DNA of 55,115 nucleotides from Pirellulales bacterium. Its GTDB lineage: Bacteria; Planctomycetota; Planctomycetia; Pirellulales; Lacipirellulaceae. The notes under the pieces were generated by a model that was not told the DNA's origin, made no database searches, and worked only from the letters and a program-made list of their open reading frames with translations. The stretch is taken from NCBI GenBank assembly GCA_028279215.1, contig JANQOF010000032.1, forward strand, positions 1-55,115, given 5' to 3'. The translations under genes and the position numbers were made by a program. Of this stretch, positions 45,839 to 54,970 are shown one piece after another. Within the stretch, counting starts at the first letter, position 1. Every line of letters starts with the position of its first letter.

Positions 45839-46551
45839 TCGTCGACCTGCAGGATACCGATCGGAAAGGGCGTCCAGCAACCGGTGCGAATGCCCGCCAC
45901 TTCCAGGGCGTCGCCCGTCCAGGCATTGCAAGTGTAGAGCGCGGAGTAGATGCCTATCGCCTCGTAGAAGGCGTCACGCGGCCCGTAGTTCCAACCGGCA
46001 ATCAGGCGCGGCGCGGCGTTGCCCAGTTCTACGGAGCCATCCAGAACAAACGATTGCTCGATGAACTCGCACATCCGCTGGTAAGCCGCCGGTTCAATCG
46101 TCACCTGACGATATAAATCGTTGGTCGGCGGCGGATCCATCAGCGATACGTGCATCACGGTGCGTGTAGGCCAAAGCATCGACCAAGCCGTAAGATCGGC
46201 CCGCACGTCTTCCCACCGCGGCGTTTTGAGGAAGAATTCTCGGTCGCCCCAGCCGAACGCAACGTGCGTTTCGTTACCCGAGATTCCGCGAAAGTCGCTG
46301 GGCGAGAACCAAGGTTGCCAGTCGCGCGCGGCCGTCGTTATGGGGACGATGATCTCGGAATGGGCCGAGTCGACATACACCGTGACCTCGATGCCCTCGT
46401 CGGCGCTCCGGAAGCTGCGATTTACCGGCAACAGACCGATGAGTACCGCGCCGGCGAACGCCAGTAGGACGATTAGCGCGGCTTGGGCGGTGCGCCAAGC
46501 AACACGCTTGGCGCGGGCGAAGAAGGTCGGTTTCGCTCCCTGAGTAGACAC
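45835..46551 (-). CDS. DUF2459/TIGR02117 family protein
   Basis: A 238-residue membrane-anchored protein of the DUF2459 family, of unknown role. One membrane helix follows the N-terminus (ALIVLLAFAGAVLIGLLPV). The family pattern is clear: VTVYVDSAHSEIIVPI, HVAFGWGDREFFLKTPRWEDVR, and the ending GPRDAFYEAIGIYSALYTCNAWTGDAL...GCWTPFPIGIL. Its last four bases overlap the end of the double PEP-CTERM gene. It lies upstream of the ribosomal operon on the opposite strand. Confidence 0.85.
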   Translation of the reverse strand: MSTQGAKPTFFARAKRVAWRTAQAALIVLLAFAGAVLIGLLPVNRSFRSADEGIEVTVYVDSAHSEIIVPITTAARDWQPWFSPSDFRGISGNETHVAFGWGDREFFLKTPRWEDVRADLTAWSMLWPTRTVMHVSLMDPPPTNDLYRQVTIEPAAYQRMCEFIEQSFVLDGSVELGNAAPRLIAGWNYGPRDAFYEAIGIYSALYTCNAWTGDALEVAGIRTGCWTPFPIGILQVDD

Positions 46552-46625
46552 GTGTAGGCACCAGATGATTGGATAGTCCGTCCACTATTCTCGCGTTCGC
46601 CATGCCCACGGGCAATCACCGATTG

Positions 46626-46814
46626 CTAACTTACTTGCGATTCGTCTGGTCCAGCGGCGAAGTGGGCGATCGTGCTATCGGTGCAGCCTCCCCAACCACC
46701 AAAGCCCGTTCGGCGAGCAGGCGGCACGCAGGATGATTTCTTGCTACTTATTTGTTGAATTTGGGCCATCTCTTCAGCTACAACTAGCTCTTCAAACGGT
46801 GTTAGCATGTGCAT
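46626..46814 (-). CDS. possible small protein, 62 residues
   Basis: A short frame reading MHMLTPFEELVVAEEMAQIQ... and ending GPDESQVS. An amphipathic acidic first half is followed by a basic-Cys-Gly second half (CVPPARRTGFGGWGGC), the kind of two-part layout seen in precursor peptides, but no modification enzyme is nearby. The ATG has no clear ribosome-binding site. It may be a real small protein or a chance frame. Confidence 0.35.
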   Translation of the reverse strand: MHMLTPFEELVVAEEMAQIQQISSKKSSCVPPARRTGFGGWGGCTDSTIAHFAAGPDESQVS

Positions 46815-47010
46815 TACATGGTCGCGAGAAGCGGCGTATGGCGTTGTGAATCTGCGTAGAGCTACGAAGGCCGTTCAGCGTGTGAGTACGGTTTTTTCCC
46901 ATCTGCACCGACAGGGGTGAATTTACTCGGTCCGAACACCGAACCCTCGAACTGCAAGACGTCGGAGAAAACCGTCAAAACGCAGCGCCGGACGGTGGGG
47001 CCAGAGGCGA

Positions 47011-47054
47011 GTAAATGCACACCGAATCGTGTTTGGTGAATTGCGAAAAAAAGC
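47011..47054 (-). repeat. copy C of the composite repeat block 1
   Basis: On the minus strand it reads TTTTTTTCGCAATTCACC followed by CAAACACGATTCG and TGTGCATTTAC, matching 29197-29240. It lies upstream of rpmJ in the otherwise geneless part of 46815-47292. Only block 1 is found here. Confidence 0.7.
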
Positions 47055-47292
47055 GGGTGGGCGACGAATTTCGAACCGGAACAAAGCCCCATTTGCGGGT
47101 TGGGCTGAGATTGCGGGCCATTGGCTACGCGCGGTCGTTTTGGCCCTGGCGGAGGGCAAAAAACGTGCCAGCGAGCCCTTGCAGGGGTGGGCGAGTGGCC
47201 ATATATTCAAACGTTTCCCATCGTCGGAACATCGACGCCCATGCCGCGCCGGTATCGACCGATTGCCGGCCAAAAGCGAGAGGATTGGCACG

Positions 47293-47406
47293 ATGAAAGT
47301 TCGAGCCAGCGTGAAACGTATGTGCGACAAGTGCAAGATAGTTCGCCGCCGCGGCGTGGTCCGCGTGGTGTGCGACAACCCCCGGCACAAGCAAAGACAG
47401 GGGTAA
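47293..47406 (+). CDS. rpmJ: ribosomal protein bL36
   Basis: A 37-residue bL36 of the large ribosomal subunit: [14 protein letters not shown], then basic residues and [11 protein letters not shown]. The zinc ligands are Cys11, Cys14, Cys27 and His32 (CDKC, CDNPRH). Too short for an ordinary open-frame search; it follows 480 bases of geneless sequence that carries a repeat. It heads the alpha operon. Confidence 0.95.
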   Translation: MKVRASVKRMCDKCKIVRRRGVVRVVCDNPRHKQRQG

Positions 47407-47477
47407 TGACCAATTACGAATGTCTAATAACCAAAGGGTGCCTGACAACTGGTCATTGGTAATTCGTAATTGATCAT
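47406..47477. repeat. inverted repeat between rpmJ and rpsM
   Basis: ATGACCAATTACGAAT pairs with ATTCGTAATTGATCAT (15 of 16 positions) around a 40-base loop that itself has a second, alternative partner (TGGTCATTGGTAATTC). It lies immediately after the rpmJ stop. It may be a processing or attenuation site, or a dispersed palindrome. Confidence 0.6.
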
Positions 47478-47557
47478 TCGCGCGGGTCTCTGGCTTACGT
47501 AATGACACAGTAGCAACCTACACTCGCTCCGAATGAGGAGCCAAGCAGGAAAATAAA

Positions 47558-47941
47558 ATGCCACGTTTGTTGGGTGTTGATATTCCCGCGAACCGCCCAG
47601 CGGTGATTTCGCTGACTTACTTGTACGGGGTTGGCAATCAGACGGCGCGAGAGCTTTGCCACAAGGCGGGCATCAAGCCGGACGTTCGGGCCAGCGAATT
47701 GAGTGAAGACGAAGTGGCGCGAATTGCCGCTTTGTTGGACAAAGACTACGTGGCCGAAGGTCAGCTCCGTCGGCAAGTGAGTCAAAACATATCGCGACTA
47801 CGCGACATCGGTTGCTATCGCGGCATCCGTCACCGTCGCGGCCTACCGGTTCGCGGCCAGCGAACCAAAACGAACGCCCGCACACGCAAAGGCCCCAAGA
47901 AGACCGTGGCCGGCAAGAAGGGTGTAAAGGACCTGCGTTAA
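47558..47941 (+). CDS. rpsM: ribosomal protein uS13
   Basis: The 127-residue uS13 of the small subunit, at the subunit interface of the head. Recognisable are [26 protein letters not shown], the helical middle and the basic tail with [20 protein letters not shown]. It starts with AGGAGCCAAG, then CAGGAAAATAAA before the ATG. Second gene of the alpha operon. Confidence 0.96.
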   Translation: MPRLLGVDIPANRPAVISLTYLYGVGNQTARELCHKAGIKPDVRASELSEDEVARIAALLDKDYVAEGQLRRQVSQNISRLRDIGCYRGIRHRRGLPVRGQRTKTNARTRKGPKKTVAGKKGVKDLR

Positions 47942-47998
47942 GCGTCGGTCACCAGCAACCGATTTCACATTCGTTCCCGAGACGGAGACATTTGGCGG

Positions 47999-48391
47999 AT
48001 GGCCAAGCAATCGAGTTCCAAGACGAAGAAGCGCGTCAAACGTAATGTGGCGGTCGGAATCGCGCACGTTGTTGCGACGTTCAACAACACGACGGTCACC
48101 ATTACCGACACCAAGGGCGACACGCTGTGCTGGGCCAGCGCCGGCACCAGCGGCTTCAAAGGCAGCCGTAAGAGCACTCCGTTCGCCGGCCAGTGTGCCG
48201 CGCAGCAAGCGGCCGAAAAGGCCAAGAAGTTTGGCATGCGTGACGTCGACGTGAAAGTTCGTGGCCCAGGCAGCGGCCGCGAAAGCGCGATTACGGCCTT
48301 GGAAGCCGCCGGACTGAAGGTTAAGAGTATCGAAGACGTAACTCCGCTGCCGCACAATGGCTGTCGACCGCGGAAGAAGCGACGCGTGTAG
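47999..48391 (+). CDS. rpsK: ribosomal protein uS11
   Basis: The 130-residue uS11 of the small-subunit platform. The conserved [46 protein letters not shown] and the basic tail [13 protein letters not shown] are unmistakable. It follows rpsM by 57 bases. Confidence 0.96.
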   Translation: MAKQSSSKTKKRVKRNVAVGIAHVVATFNNTTVTITDTKGDTLCWASAGTSGFKGSRKSTPFAGQCAAQQAAEKAKKFGMRDVDVKVRGPGSGRESAITALEAAGLKVKSIEDVTPLPHNGCRPRKKRRV

Positions 48392-48467
48392 TGCTTGTAA
48401 CGTCGTGCTTGGCTGCGCCGCGCGGCTAACGTAATTCCCAAAATCCAACATTCAACTCCCAACATCG

Positions 48468-49097
48468 ATGGCCAGGTATACCGGACCCGTTTGTCGACTT
48501 TGCCGCCGCGACGGCATGAAGCTGTTTCTCAAGGGCACGCGCTGCGACACTGCCAAATGTTCGTATGAACGACGCGACTCGCCGCCGGGCATGCAGCAGG
48601 CCCGCCGTGGAAAGCTCACCGACTACGCGATTCACCTCCGCGAAAAGCAGAAAGTGAAGCACTACTACGGCGTGCTCGAACGGCAGTTCCGCCGCTACTT
48701 CTCTAAGGCCGAACAGTCTAAGGGCAACACGGGCGACAACTTAATGTCGCTGCTCGAGCGGCGCTTGGACAACGTGGTGCATCGGCTAGGTTTTGGGCTT
48801 AGTCGCGCCGCTGCCCGTCAACTGGTACACCATGGACACATCACGGTGAATGGCCGCACGGTTACCATACCAAGCTACCAAGTTCGCCCTGGCGACGTGA
48901 TCCGTGCCCGAAACAAAGCTACTAGCTTGGGCTGCGTGCGACAAGCGTTGGGAGAAGGAGGCGGTCGCGAGCTGCCCGATTATTTGACCGTCGACCCCGA
49001 AGGCGTTCCCGAGGGAATCGTCGGTCGACTCCCCGGACCCGACGACGTATCGCTACCGGTCCAAACCCAACTAATCGTCGAGCTTTGCTCGCGCTAA
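48468..49097 (+). CDS. rpsD: ribosomal protein uS4
   Basis: The 209-residue uS4, which binds 16S rRNA early in assembly and in many bacteria represses its own operon. The N-terminal zinc Cys set is present (CRLCRR...CDTAKC), followed by the S4 RNA-binding motif (RRLDNVVHRLGFGLSRAAARQLVHHGHITVNGRTVTIPSYQVRPGDVI). A short AT-rich gap separates it from rpsK. Confidence 0.96.
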   Translation: MARYTGPVCRLCRRDGMKLFLKGTRCDTAKCSYERRDSPPGMQQARRGKLTDYAIHLREKQKVKHYYGVLERQFRRYFSKAEQSKGNTGDNLMSLLERRLDNVVHRLGFGLSRAAARQLVHHGHITVNGRTVTIPSYQVRPGDVIRARNKATSLGCVRQALGEGGGRELPDYLTVDPEGVPEGIVGRLPGPDDVSLPVQTQLIVELCSR

Positions 49098-49256
49098 AGC
49101 AGAGGACGAGTGACGAGTACCCAGTTGCAAGGAAGTGTCAAGAACCGACTGACGAGCTTTCCTTGACATTGGCTTGAATTGTTCGTCCCTTGGCATTGCA
49201 CTGCCCCGTAGTCATTCCGTCATTCGCAGTTCGTCATTTCCAGCCGGAGGTATTCG

Positions 49257-50249
49257 ATGCATATTCGTTGGCGTGGCCTGGAACTTCCTAGCACCGTTGA
49301 GTGCGATCATGAATCACTCACCGACACCTATGGCAAGTTTGTTGCTGAGCCATTCGAACGCGGATTCGGAACGACCGTAGGCAACGGCTTGCGGCGGATT
49401 CTCTTGTCCAGCCTCGAAGGCAGTGCGGTAACTCAAATCAAGATCCACAACGCCCAGCACGAGTTCACGACCGTGCCCGGCGTTTTGGAAGACGTGACCG
49501 ACATCGTGCTGAACGTCAAATCGCTCGTGGTGAAGAACCATAGCGAATCGACGAAGGTGCTGCGCGTGGAGCGCAACACGGCCGGCGAAATCCGAGCAGG
49601 CGATATCGGGACGGACGAGAGTGTCGAGATCGTCAACTCCGATCATGTCCTGGCCACGCTGACCGACGACGTTCCCTTCGTCATGGAAATGGTGATCGAG
49701 AACGGCCGTGGCTACGTGCCATCGAGCGAGCATAGCGACAACGTGCAGGAAATTGGCATCATTCCGATCGATGCCATTTTCAGCCCGGTGTTGCGGGTCC
49801 GTTACCAAGTGGAAGAAACCCGGGTTGGGCAGAAGACCAACTATGACAAGCTAACGATCGAAATCACCACGGATGGATCGCTGGGCCCCGAGATGGCACT
49901 GGTCGAGGCGGCGAAGATCCTTCGCAAGCACCTCAACCCGTTTGTGCAGTACTCGAGCTTGGGCCCTCAGATTCGCTCGCCGGCCCGCGTTACATCGACC
50001 GACGGGGTCGACCCTGGCCTGGAAGCCAAGCTCAATTTGCCGATTGCGGAATTGAAGCTCTCGGTGCGGGCGAGCAACTGCCTGGAAAGCGAGAATATTA
50101 TGACGGTCCGCGAGTTGGTATCGCGCAGCGAAGACGCACTGCTCGAAGTGCGAAACTTTGGCGAAACCACACTGACGGAAGTCCGCGAGAAGCTCAGCGA
50201 GTTGGGCTTGCACCTCGGCATGCGTGTTCCAGCGCCAGCCGGTGTATAA
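49257..50249 (+). CDS. rpoA: RNA polymerase alpha subunit
   Basis: The 330-residue alpha subunit, which dimerises to start assembly of RNA polymerase. The N-terminal domain shows [29 protein letters not shown] and the second half [37 protein letters not shown] linker is followed by the C-terminal domain ([49 protein letters not shown]), which contacts promoter elements and activators. GGAGG lies 7 bases before the ATG. Confidence 0.97.
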   Translation: MHIRWRGLELPSTVECDHESLTDTYGKFVAEPFERGFGTTVGNGLRRILLSSLEGSAVTQIKIHNAQHEFTTVPGVLEDVTDIVLNVKSLVVKNHSESTKVLRVERNTAGEIRAGDIGTDESVEIVNSDHVLATLTDDVPFVMEMVIENGRGYVPSSEHSDNVQEIGIIPIDAIFSPVLRVRYQVEETRVGQKTNYDKLTIEITTDGSLGPEMALVEAAKILRKHLNPFVQYSSLGPQIRSPARVTSTDGVDPGLEAKLNLPIAELKLSVRASNCLESENIMTVRELVSRSEDALLEVRNFGETTLTEVREKLSELGLHLGMRVPAPAGV

Positions 50250-50288
50250 GCCCCAATCGATTCACCACGTTTTGCAAAGACCAGAGTC

Positions 50289-51017
50289 ATGCGACATCGC
50301 CGCCGTGGCCGCAAGTTGGGCCGCAACCCGAAGCATCAGCGGGCATTGCTCCGCAGCCTGGCCAGCGAGTTGATTCTCACCGAGCGCTCGTCGGACCACA
50401 TTCTGTTTGATAAGGACCTGAATCCGAACGCTCCCGCGCCACCAAGGGTACAAGGCCGCATCGTCACGACACTGGCCAAGGCGAAGGAAGTCCGACCGTT
50501 CGTCGAGCGGTGCGTGACGATTGCCAAAAAGGCGCTCGAGCCGTTGGAAGCTGCGGCCGCCATGGAACCGGATGGCGAGCGGCGGAGTGACTCGTGGAAT
50601 AACTGGCGAAAGAGCGCGCAATACGGCGAGTGGAACGCCACGATTGCTCCTGCTCTTTCGGCGCGTCGCCGGTTGATCCAACTTCTCGGCAACAAGGAAG
50701 CGGTTGAGATTCTGATTGACGACATAGCGCCGCGGTTCGTCGATCGCGAAGGGGGTTACACCCGAGTGGTGCAACTCGCCCAGCCAAGATTGGGCGACGC
50801 CGGCGCTCAAGCGATTCTGGAGTTCGTGGGCGTACGCGACCGCGTGGTACAGAAAGCCGAGCGACCAACCTTCGACGACACGGGAGACGAAGCTGAGGAG
50901 GAGGTCGCCGCGTCGGAAGCAGCGGAAGAAGAAACCGCCGAAGCCGAAGAGGAGGCGACCGACGCCGAAGCTGGCGACGAAGAGACGGCCGAGAGCGAAG
51001 AGGAAGAGAAGAGCTAG
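50289..51017 (+). CDS. rplQ: ribosomal protein bL17 with acidic C-terminal extension
   Basis: bL17 of the large subunit. The opening MRHRRRGRKLGRNPKHQRALLRSLASELIL is typical. At 242 residues it is about twice the usual length: the middle carries an extra stretch, and the last 55 residues are almost wholly Glu, Asp and Ala (EEEVAASEAAEEETAEAEEE...). Such acidic tails are seen in planctomycete bL17. It closes the alpha operon. Confidence 0.94.
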   Translation: MRHRRRGRKLGRNPKHQRALLRSLASELILTERSSDHILFDKDLNPNAPAPPRVQGRIVTTLAKAKEVRPFVERCVTIAKKALEPLEAAAAMEPDGERRSDSWNNWRKSAQYGEWNATIAPALSARRRLIQLLGNKEAVEILIDDIAPRFVDREGGYTRVVQLAQPRLGDAGAQAILEFVGVRDRVVQKAERPTFDDTGDEAEEEVAASEAAEEETAEAEEEATDAEAGDEETAESEEEEKS

Positions 51018-51084
51018 CGCTGGTCGCGAAGGCTGGCGCATCGCACTGTCAACCGGCGAGGCGTCGCTCGCTGGCGAGTTCCGG

Positions 51085-51681
51085 ATGCCAGGGATGAGCA
51101 CTCAGGGCTTCGATTTCACTTGCGCAATCAAGGCCGTTTGCGACGACATGGCCCGCCGCCTACCGGCGCTCGCCCACATCGACATGTCCCGCGTGGCGGT
51201 TGGCTTTTGCCAAGCTCGCAAGCGAGTGCCCCACGGACTGCAAGCATCGCTAACGCCGCTGCGATTCGAGGGCGGAGCGCGAGCTACCGTCGAACGAGGT
51301 CGAAGATACACCTGCCAATCGATCCTGGCGCCAGACGGACGCGAGTACCTGTACCTGCTGAACTTCTACCTGCCGAGGTTTCTCGACCATTCGCTCGGCG
51401 AGAAACTCACAACGGTAATCCACGAGCTTTGGCACATCAGCCCGCAATTCGATGGCGACCTGCGACGGCACGAGGGTCGCTGCTATGTTCACGGGCCGTC
51501 GCAACGCGACTTCGATCGCTCGGCCGCCAAGCTTGCTGGTCAGTGGCTGGCGGGCGACCCTCCGACCACGCTGTACGACTTCCTGCGATACGACTTCCGG
51601 CAATTGCAAGCCCGATACGGCAGCGTGTACGGTCAAAGGTATCCCTCACCCAAGCTGCTGCCACTGGCAGATGCTTCGTAG
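51085..51681 (+). CDS. putative HExxH-type metallopeptidase
   Basis: A 198-residue cytoplasmic-looking protein. It contains HELWH near residue 113, with a further His and acidic residues downstream (HGPSQRDFDRSA), as in zinc metallopeptidases. The first part (FDFTCAIKAVCDDMARRLPALAHID) is helical. I cannot place it in a named family or name a substrate. The ATG at 51085 and another at 51094 are both possible. The next gene starts 113 bases downstream. Confidence 0.65.
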   Translation: MPGMSTQGFDFTCAIKAVCDDMARRLPALAHIDMSRVAVGFCQARKRVPHGLQASLTPLRFEGGARATVERGRRYTCQSILAPDGREYLYLLNFYLPRFLDHSLGEKLTTVIHELWHISPQFDGDLRRHEGRCYVHGPSQRDFDRSAAKLAGQWLAGDPPTTLYDFLRYDFRQLQARYGSVYGQRYPSPKLLPLADAS

Positions 51682-51794
51682 CCGGGCCAAAGCCTGCTAG
51701 CAAAGCTCGTGTTGACCCCGTGACTCATCACGCCTACCCTACGCCGCGGCTTATCTTTGGCTGGCGGTGCTCTTGCGAGGTTGGGGTCGATCGG

Positions 51795-52676
51795 TTGTCA
51801 CGTCTGTTTGGAAGTCGAATCACGCTCTTGCTTATCGCCATTGGCGCGGTGGCCGGCTGCCAGTCGATTGGCGACCCGGGTGATTTGTCGTCGGAGTCGC
51901 TGCTCAGAGCGGCGCGAAGCTCGTCTGACGCGGTGACGCTCGACATCTATTGGGCTCGGACCCGGTTGGACGATCGCGAGTTTGCCGACTCGCTTTGGCA
52001 ATCGGTGCAAGAAGATCGCATCCCAGTGGAGGTTCGGCTGGCGCTCGCTAACGAGGGATTGCGAGCCGGCGTGGTGGGCGGCACGCCGAGCGAAGAAATC
52101 GTACGCCTGTTGAATCCCGACGGCGCGGACGCCCAGCTCGCGGCCGATGACGCGCCGGCACCGTTGTCCGCCACGCCAGCCAAGGTCACCCGCCGACTTC
52201 GCCAACTGCGACCTGGAAGCCGCTTGGAGATTCAGGCATCTGAACTGCCAAGAACGATGGCGCTTTTCCGCTGCACGCCGGACGGCCTGGTCGGCGATAC
52301 CTATGCGGATGCGCAAGGCATCTACGCGGTGCAGCTTGTAGGTCAGCAGGACCGGCAGGCGGTGCTCGAGTTCCTGCCCGAGCTGCACCATGGCGAACCG
52401 CGAATGAAAATCACACCGGGTCCAGGCATGGTCGTCCAGCAACTCGGCCGCGACGTCGAGACGTACGAAGCACTGCGAACTAAGGTGTCCTTGGCACCGG
52501 GCGAGATGCTTGTCGTCACCAGTTTGCCCGATGCGCAGCATCAACTTGGAGGGCTGTTCCATCACTCGAGTTCGGATTCGTCGGCCGAACAGAAGTACTT
52601 GTTGGTACGGCTTTCGCGAGCGCCGGAAACGCCGCTTCTCACTGCCGCGGACGACACCGCTTGGCCTTGGAATTAG
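51795..52676 (+). CDS. lipoprotein of unknown function
   Basis: A 293-residue protein. The TTG at 51795 gives [22 protein letters not shown], a short signal with the lipobox AGC, so it would be an inner- or outer-membrane lipoprotein. The mature part is alpha-beta without a family I recognise; a stretch around [18 protein letters not shown] may be a beta domain. The frame is open upstream to 51120 but overlaps the peptidase and lacks a suitable start there. Confidence 0.65.
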   Translation: MSRLFGSRITLLLIAIGAVAGCQSIGDPGDLSSESLLRAARSSSDAVTLDIYWARTRLDDREFADSLWQSVQEDRIPVEVRLALANEGLRAGVVGGTPSEEIVRLLNPDGADAQLAADDAPAPLSATPAKVTRRLRQLRPGSRLEIQASELPRTMALFRCTPDGLVGDTYADAQGIYAVQLVGQQDRQAVLEFLPELHHGEPRMKITPGPGMVVQQLGRDVETYEALRTKVSLAPGEMLVVTSLPDAQHQLGGLFHHSSSDSSAEQKYLLVRLSRAPETPLLTAADDTAWPWN

Positions 52677-52827
52677 TTCGACATTGCCGTGTGCGATCTC
52701 GCCCATGGCAATGCGTCTCGGCGGCATTTGCTCGCCGCGTCGACCCTCCTCAGCCACCCGGCAATACAGTAGAATCGGGACCGTTCTGAGGCCGATACCG
52801 TTCCCTCCATCGAGGAGTCCATTAGTC

Positions 52828-53871
52828 ATGCCACTGGTACCAATGCGTCTGCTGCTCGACCACGCCGCCGAAAACGACTACGGGTTGGCGGCATTCAACG
52901 TGAACAACATGGAGCAGATTCAGGCCATCATGGAAGCGGCCCAAGAAACCAACTCGCCCGTCATCGTGCAGGCGTCGCGTGGAGCCCGCAAGTACTCGCA
53001 GGACGCCTATCTGCGGCATCTCATGTTAGCGGCCGCGGAGCTCTATCCAGAAATCCCCATCGTGATGCACCAGGACCATGGCAACAGCCCCGACACCTGT
53101 CAGAGCGCCATCGACAACGGTTTCACAAGCGTGATGATGGACGGCAGCCTCGAGGCCGACGGCAAGACGCCCGCCGACTACGCTTACAACGTCCGCGTGA
53201 CCAAGGAAGTAACCGAAGCCGCACATAAGCAAGGCGTGTCGGTCGAAGGTGAACTCGGTTGCCTGGGCTCGCTGGAGACAGGTGGCGGCGAGCAAGAGGA
53301 CGGGCACGGCGCCACCGAAGCTCTATCGCACGATCAACTGCTAACCGACCCCGACGAAGCCGAGCGCTTTGTCGCCGAGACCGGTGTCGACGCGCTGGCT
53401 GTTGCGATTGGTACCAGCCACGGAGCCTACAAGTTCACGAAGAAGCCCACCGGCGATGTGTTGGCGATGGATCGAATCGAAGAAATCCACAGCCGTCTAC
53501 CCAACTGCCACTTGGTGATGCATGGTTCGAGTAGCGTTCCGCAAGAACTGCAAGATATCATCAACAAGTACGGCGGCGAAATGAAGCAGACGTACGGCGT
53601 GCCGGTCGAAGAAATCCAAAAGGGCATCGAGCACGGCGTGCGAAAGGTGAATGTCGACACCGATAACCGCATGGCCATTACCGGTGCCATTCGTAAGGTA
53701 TTCGCCGAGTCGCCCGAGAAGTTCGACCCCCGCGACTACCTCAAACCAGCCCGCGAAGCGATGAAACAGGTTTGTATTGCCCGCATGACCGCATTCGGCC
53801 AGGCTGGCAATGCCGACAAGATCAAGCCAGTCTCAATCGATAAGTTCGCAAGCTTCTATGCTGCTGTGTAG
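52828..53871 (+). CDS. fba: class II fructose-bisphosphate aldolase
   Basis: A 347-residue zinc aldolase that cleaves fructose 1,6-bisphosphate into two triose phosphates in glycolysis and runs the reverse in gluconeogenesis. The zinc and substrate motifs are clear: [40 protein letters not shown], and [17 protein letters not shown]. The ATG at 52828 has CGAGGAG about 10 bases upstream; the frame is open to 52510 but overlaps the upstream gene. A terminator follows. Confidence 0.96.
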   Translation: MPLVPMRLLLDHAAENDYGLAAFNVNNMEQIQAIMEAAQETNSPVIVQASRGARKYSQDAYLRHLMLAAAELYPEIPIVMHQDHGNSPDTCQSAIDNGFTSVMMDGSLEADGKTPADYAYNVRVTKEVTEAAHKQGVSVEGELGCLGSLETGGGEQEDGHGATEALSHDQLLTDPDEAERFVAETGVDALAVAIGTSHGAYKFTKKPTGDVLAMDRIEEIHSRLPNCHLVMHGSSSVPQELQDIINKYGGEMKQTYGVPVEEIQKGIEHGVRKVNVDTDNRMAITGAIRKVFAESPEKFDPRDYLKPAREAMKQVCIARMTAFGQAGNADKIKPVSIDKFASFYAAV

Positions 53872-53902
53872 TCGTTAGCGTTCTGTGCCTACCAATACTA
53901 AG

Positions 53903-53935
53903 CAGCCAGTACCTTGAATGGGTGCTGGCTGTTTT
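53903..53935 (+). terminator. Rho-independent terminator after fba
   Basis: CAGCCAGTACC pairs with GGGTGCTGGCTG (with one G-T pair) around a 6-base loop, followed by TTTT. It lies 32 bases after the fba stop. Confidence 0.8.
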
Positions 53936-54033
53936 GCGGTAAAGAGGTGGTCGTTGGACTTACTTTGCCAGTTCGCGTACTTTGTGTCGGTCTTACGAGG
54001 TGTAACTGCGGCAGGCGATTCGCCCCGATACCG

Positions 54034-54870
54034 ATGATTCGACGCAATGTACCACGGGTCGACCAACCCAGCCAATGGCTGCTTGTTTCTCAAGTCGAGC
54101 ATGCGCGAGTGAGCGCCGTACTGGGAGCGGCTTGGGGTGGCGGCCGTGTGGCCGATGTGGTTTGTCCAGCGAGTAGCAACAACGCTCACCTGCTCGAGGT
54201 TCGCAACGAACTACTTGTGGCCGTGTTGCACCACGACGACGGGTGGGCGTCATGGGAAGCAAGCCCCTCGTTGGATATGGACGAAGGACGGCCCTACTCG
54301 TTCATGGAGTTGCCCCGTCGTAGTGCGTTGAGCCTGTGGCGCGATTCAGTTCTGCGGACACGACAAGTAGGGGCACTGGCCGGGTGGGTAGTGGCAGGCC
54401 ACTTCGAGCAGTTGCTCCACGACTCCCACGACGCCTATTGCGAGATGAGCGAGAACTGGTTGGCGGAGATTCGAAACTGGCGTGAGACATGGATTGACAG
54501 TTGGCGATCGATCAATCGTCCTGTGCACCGGCAAGAACTGGCGAATGAGTGCCTTGAGTGGCTACGTGTGTTCGATTGGCTCAGCCTGTGGTTGTGCTGC
54601 TATTGCCCAGCGCGCGACGACGACCCTTCGTGCAATGCAACGACGCTTTCCGAGGGTATCTTGGCAGATAGCCCAGTGACTTTCACACCGTCAGCTTCCA
54701 AAAGCATGGGTGATCCTTCGGTGGTGCATGTGGCCCCATGGCCATTCGCCCAAGATATCGTTGACATTGACGTACTAGGGTTCGCGGTTCCGGCGAAGAG
54801 CTACACGAGCCCCGCCGAGTTGGCCAAGAGCCGCTCGCCCACACGACTTCGGTGGCGGCTGTCACCGTGA
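54034..54870 (+). CDS. DUF3891-family protein
   Basis: A 278-residue soluble protein of the uncharacterised DUF3891 family. Key parts are QWLLVSQVEHARVSAVLGAAWG near the start, VLHHDDGWASWEASPSLD with a His-His-Asp-Asp cluster that could bind metal, and AGWVVAGHFEQLLHD. The ATG at 54034 fits the family start; the frame is open to 53914. A dispersed repeat follows 25 bases after it. Confidence 0.8.
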   Translation: MIRRNVPRVDQPSQWLLVSQVEHARVSAVLGAAWGGGRVADVVCPASSNNAHLLEVRNELLVAVLHHDDGWASWEASPSLDMDEGRPYSFMELPRRSALSLWRDSVLRTRQVGALAGWVVAGHFEQLLHDSHDAYCEMSENWLAEIRNWRETWIDSWRSINRPVHRQELANECLEWLRVFDWLSLWLCCYCPARDDDPSCNATTLSEGILADSPVTFTPSASKSMGDPSVVHVAPWPFAQDIVDIDVLGFAVPAKSYTSPAELAKSRSPTRLRWRLSP

Positions 54871-54894
54871 AACCCAAGTCGCTACCGCTCTGCC

Positions 54895-54966
54895 GGCTAG
54901 AGCGTGCCACGGCTAGAGGCAGCGAGGTTGGCGCAAGCGGTCAAGTCTGGCAAGGCGGCCGAAGCA
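54895..54966 (+). repeat. dispersed 73-base repeat, copy 2
   Basis: The second copy of the repeat at 29577-29649, in the same orientation. It fills almost all the space between the DUF3891 gene and the end of the minus-strand yebC gene. Confidence 0.75.
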
Positions 54967-54970
54967 CGTT

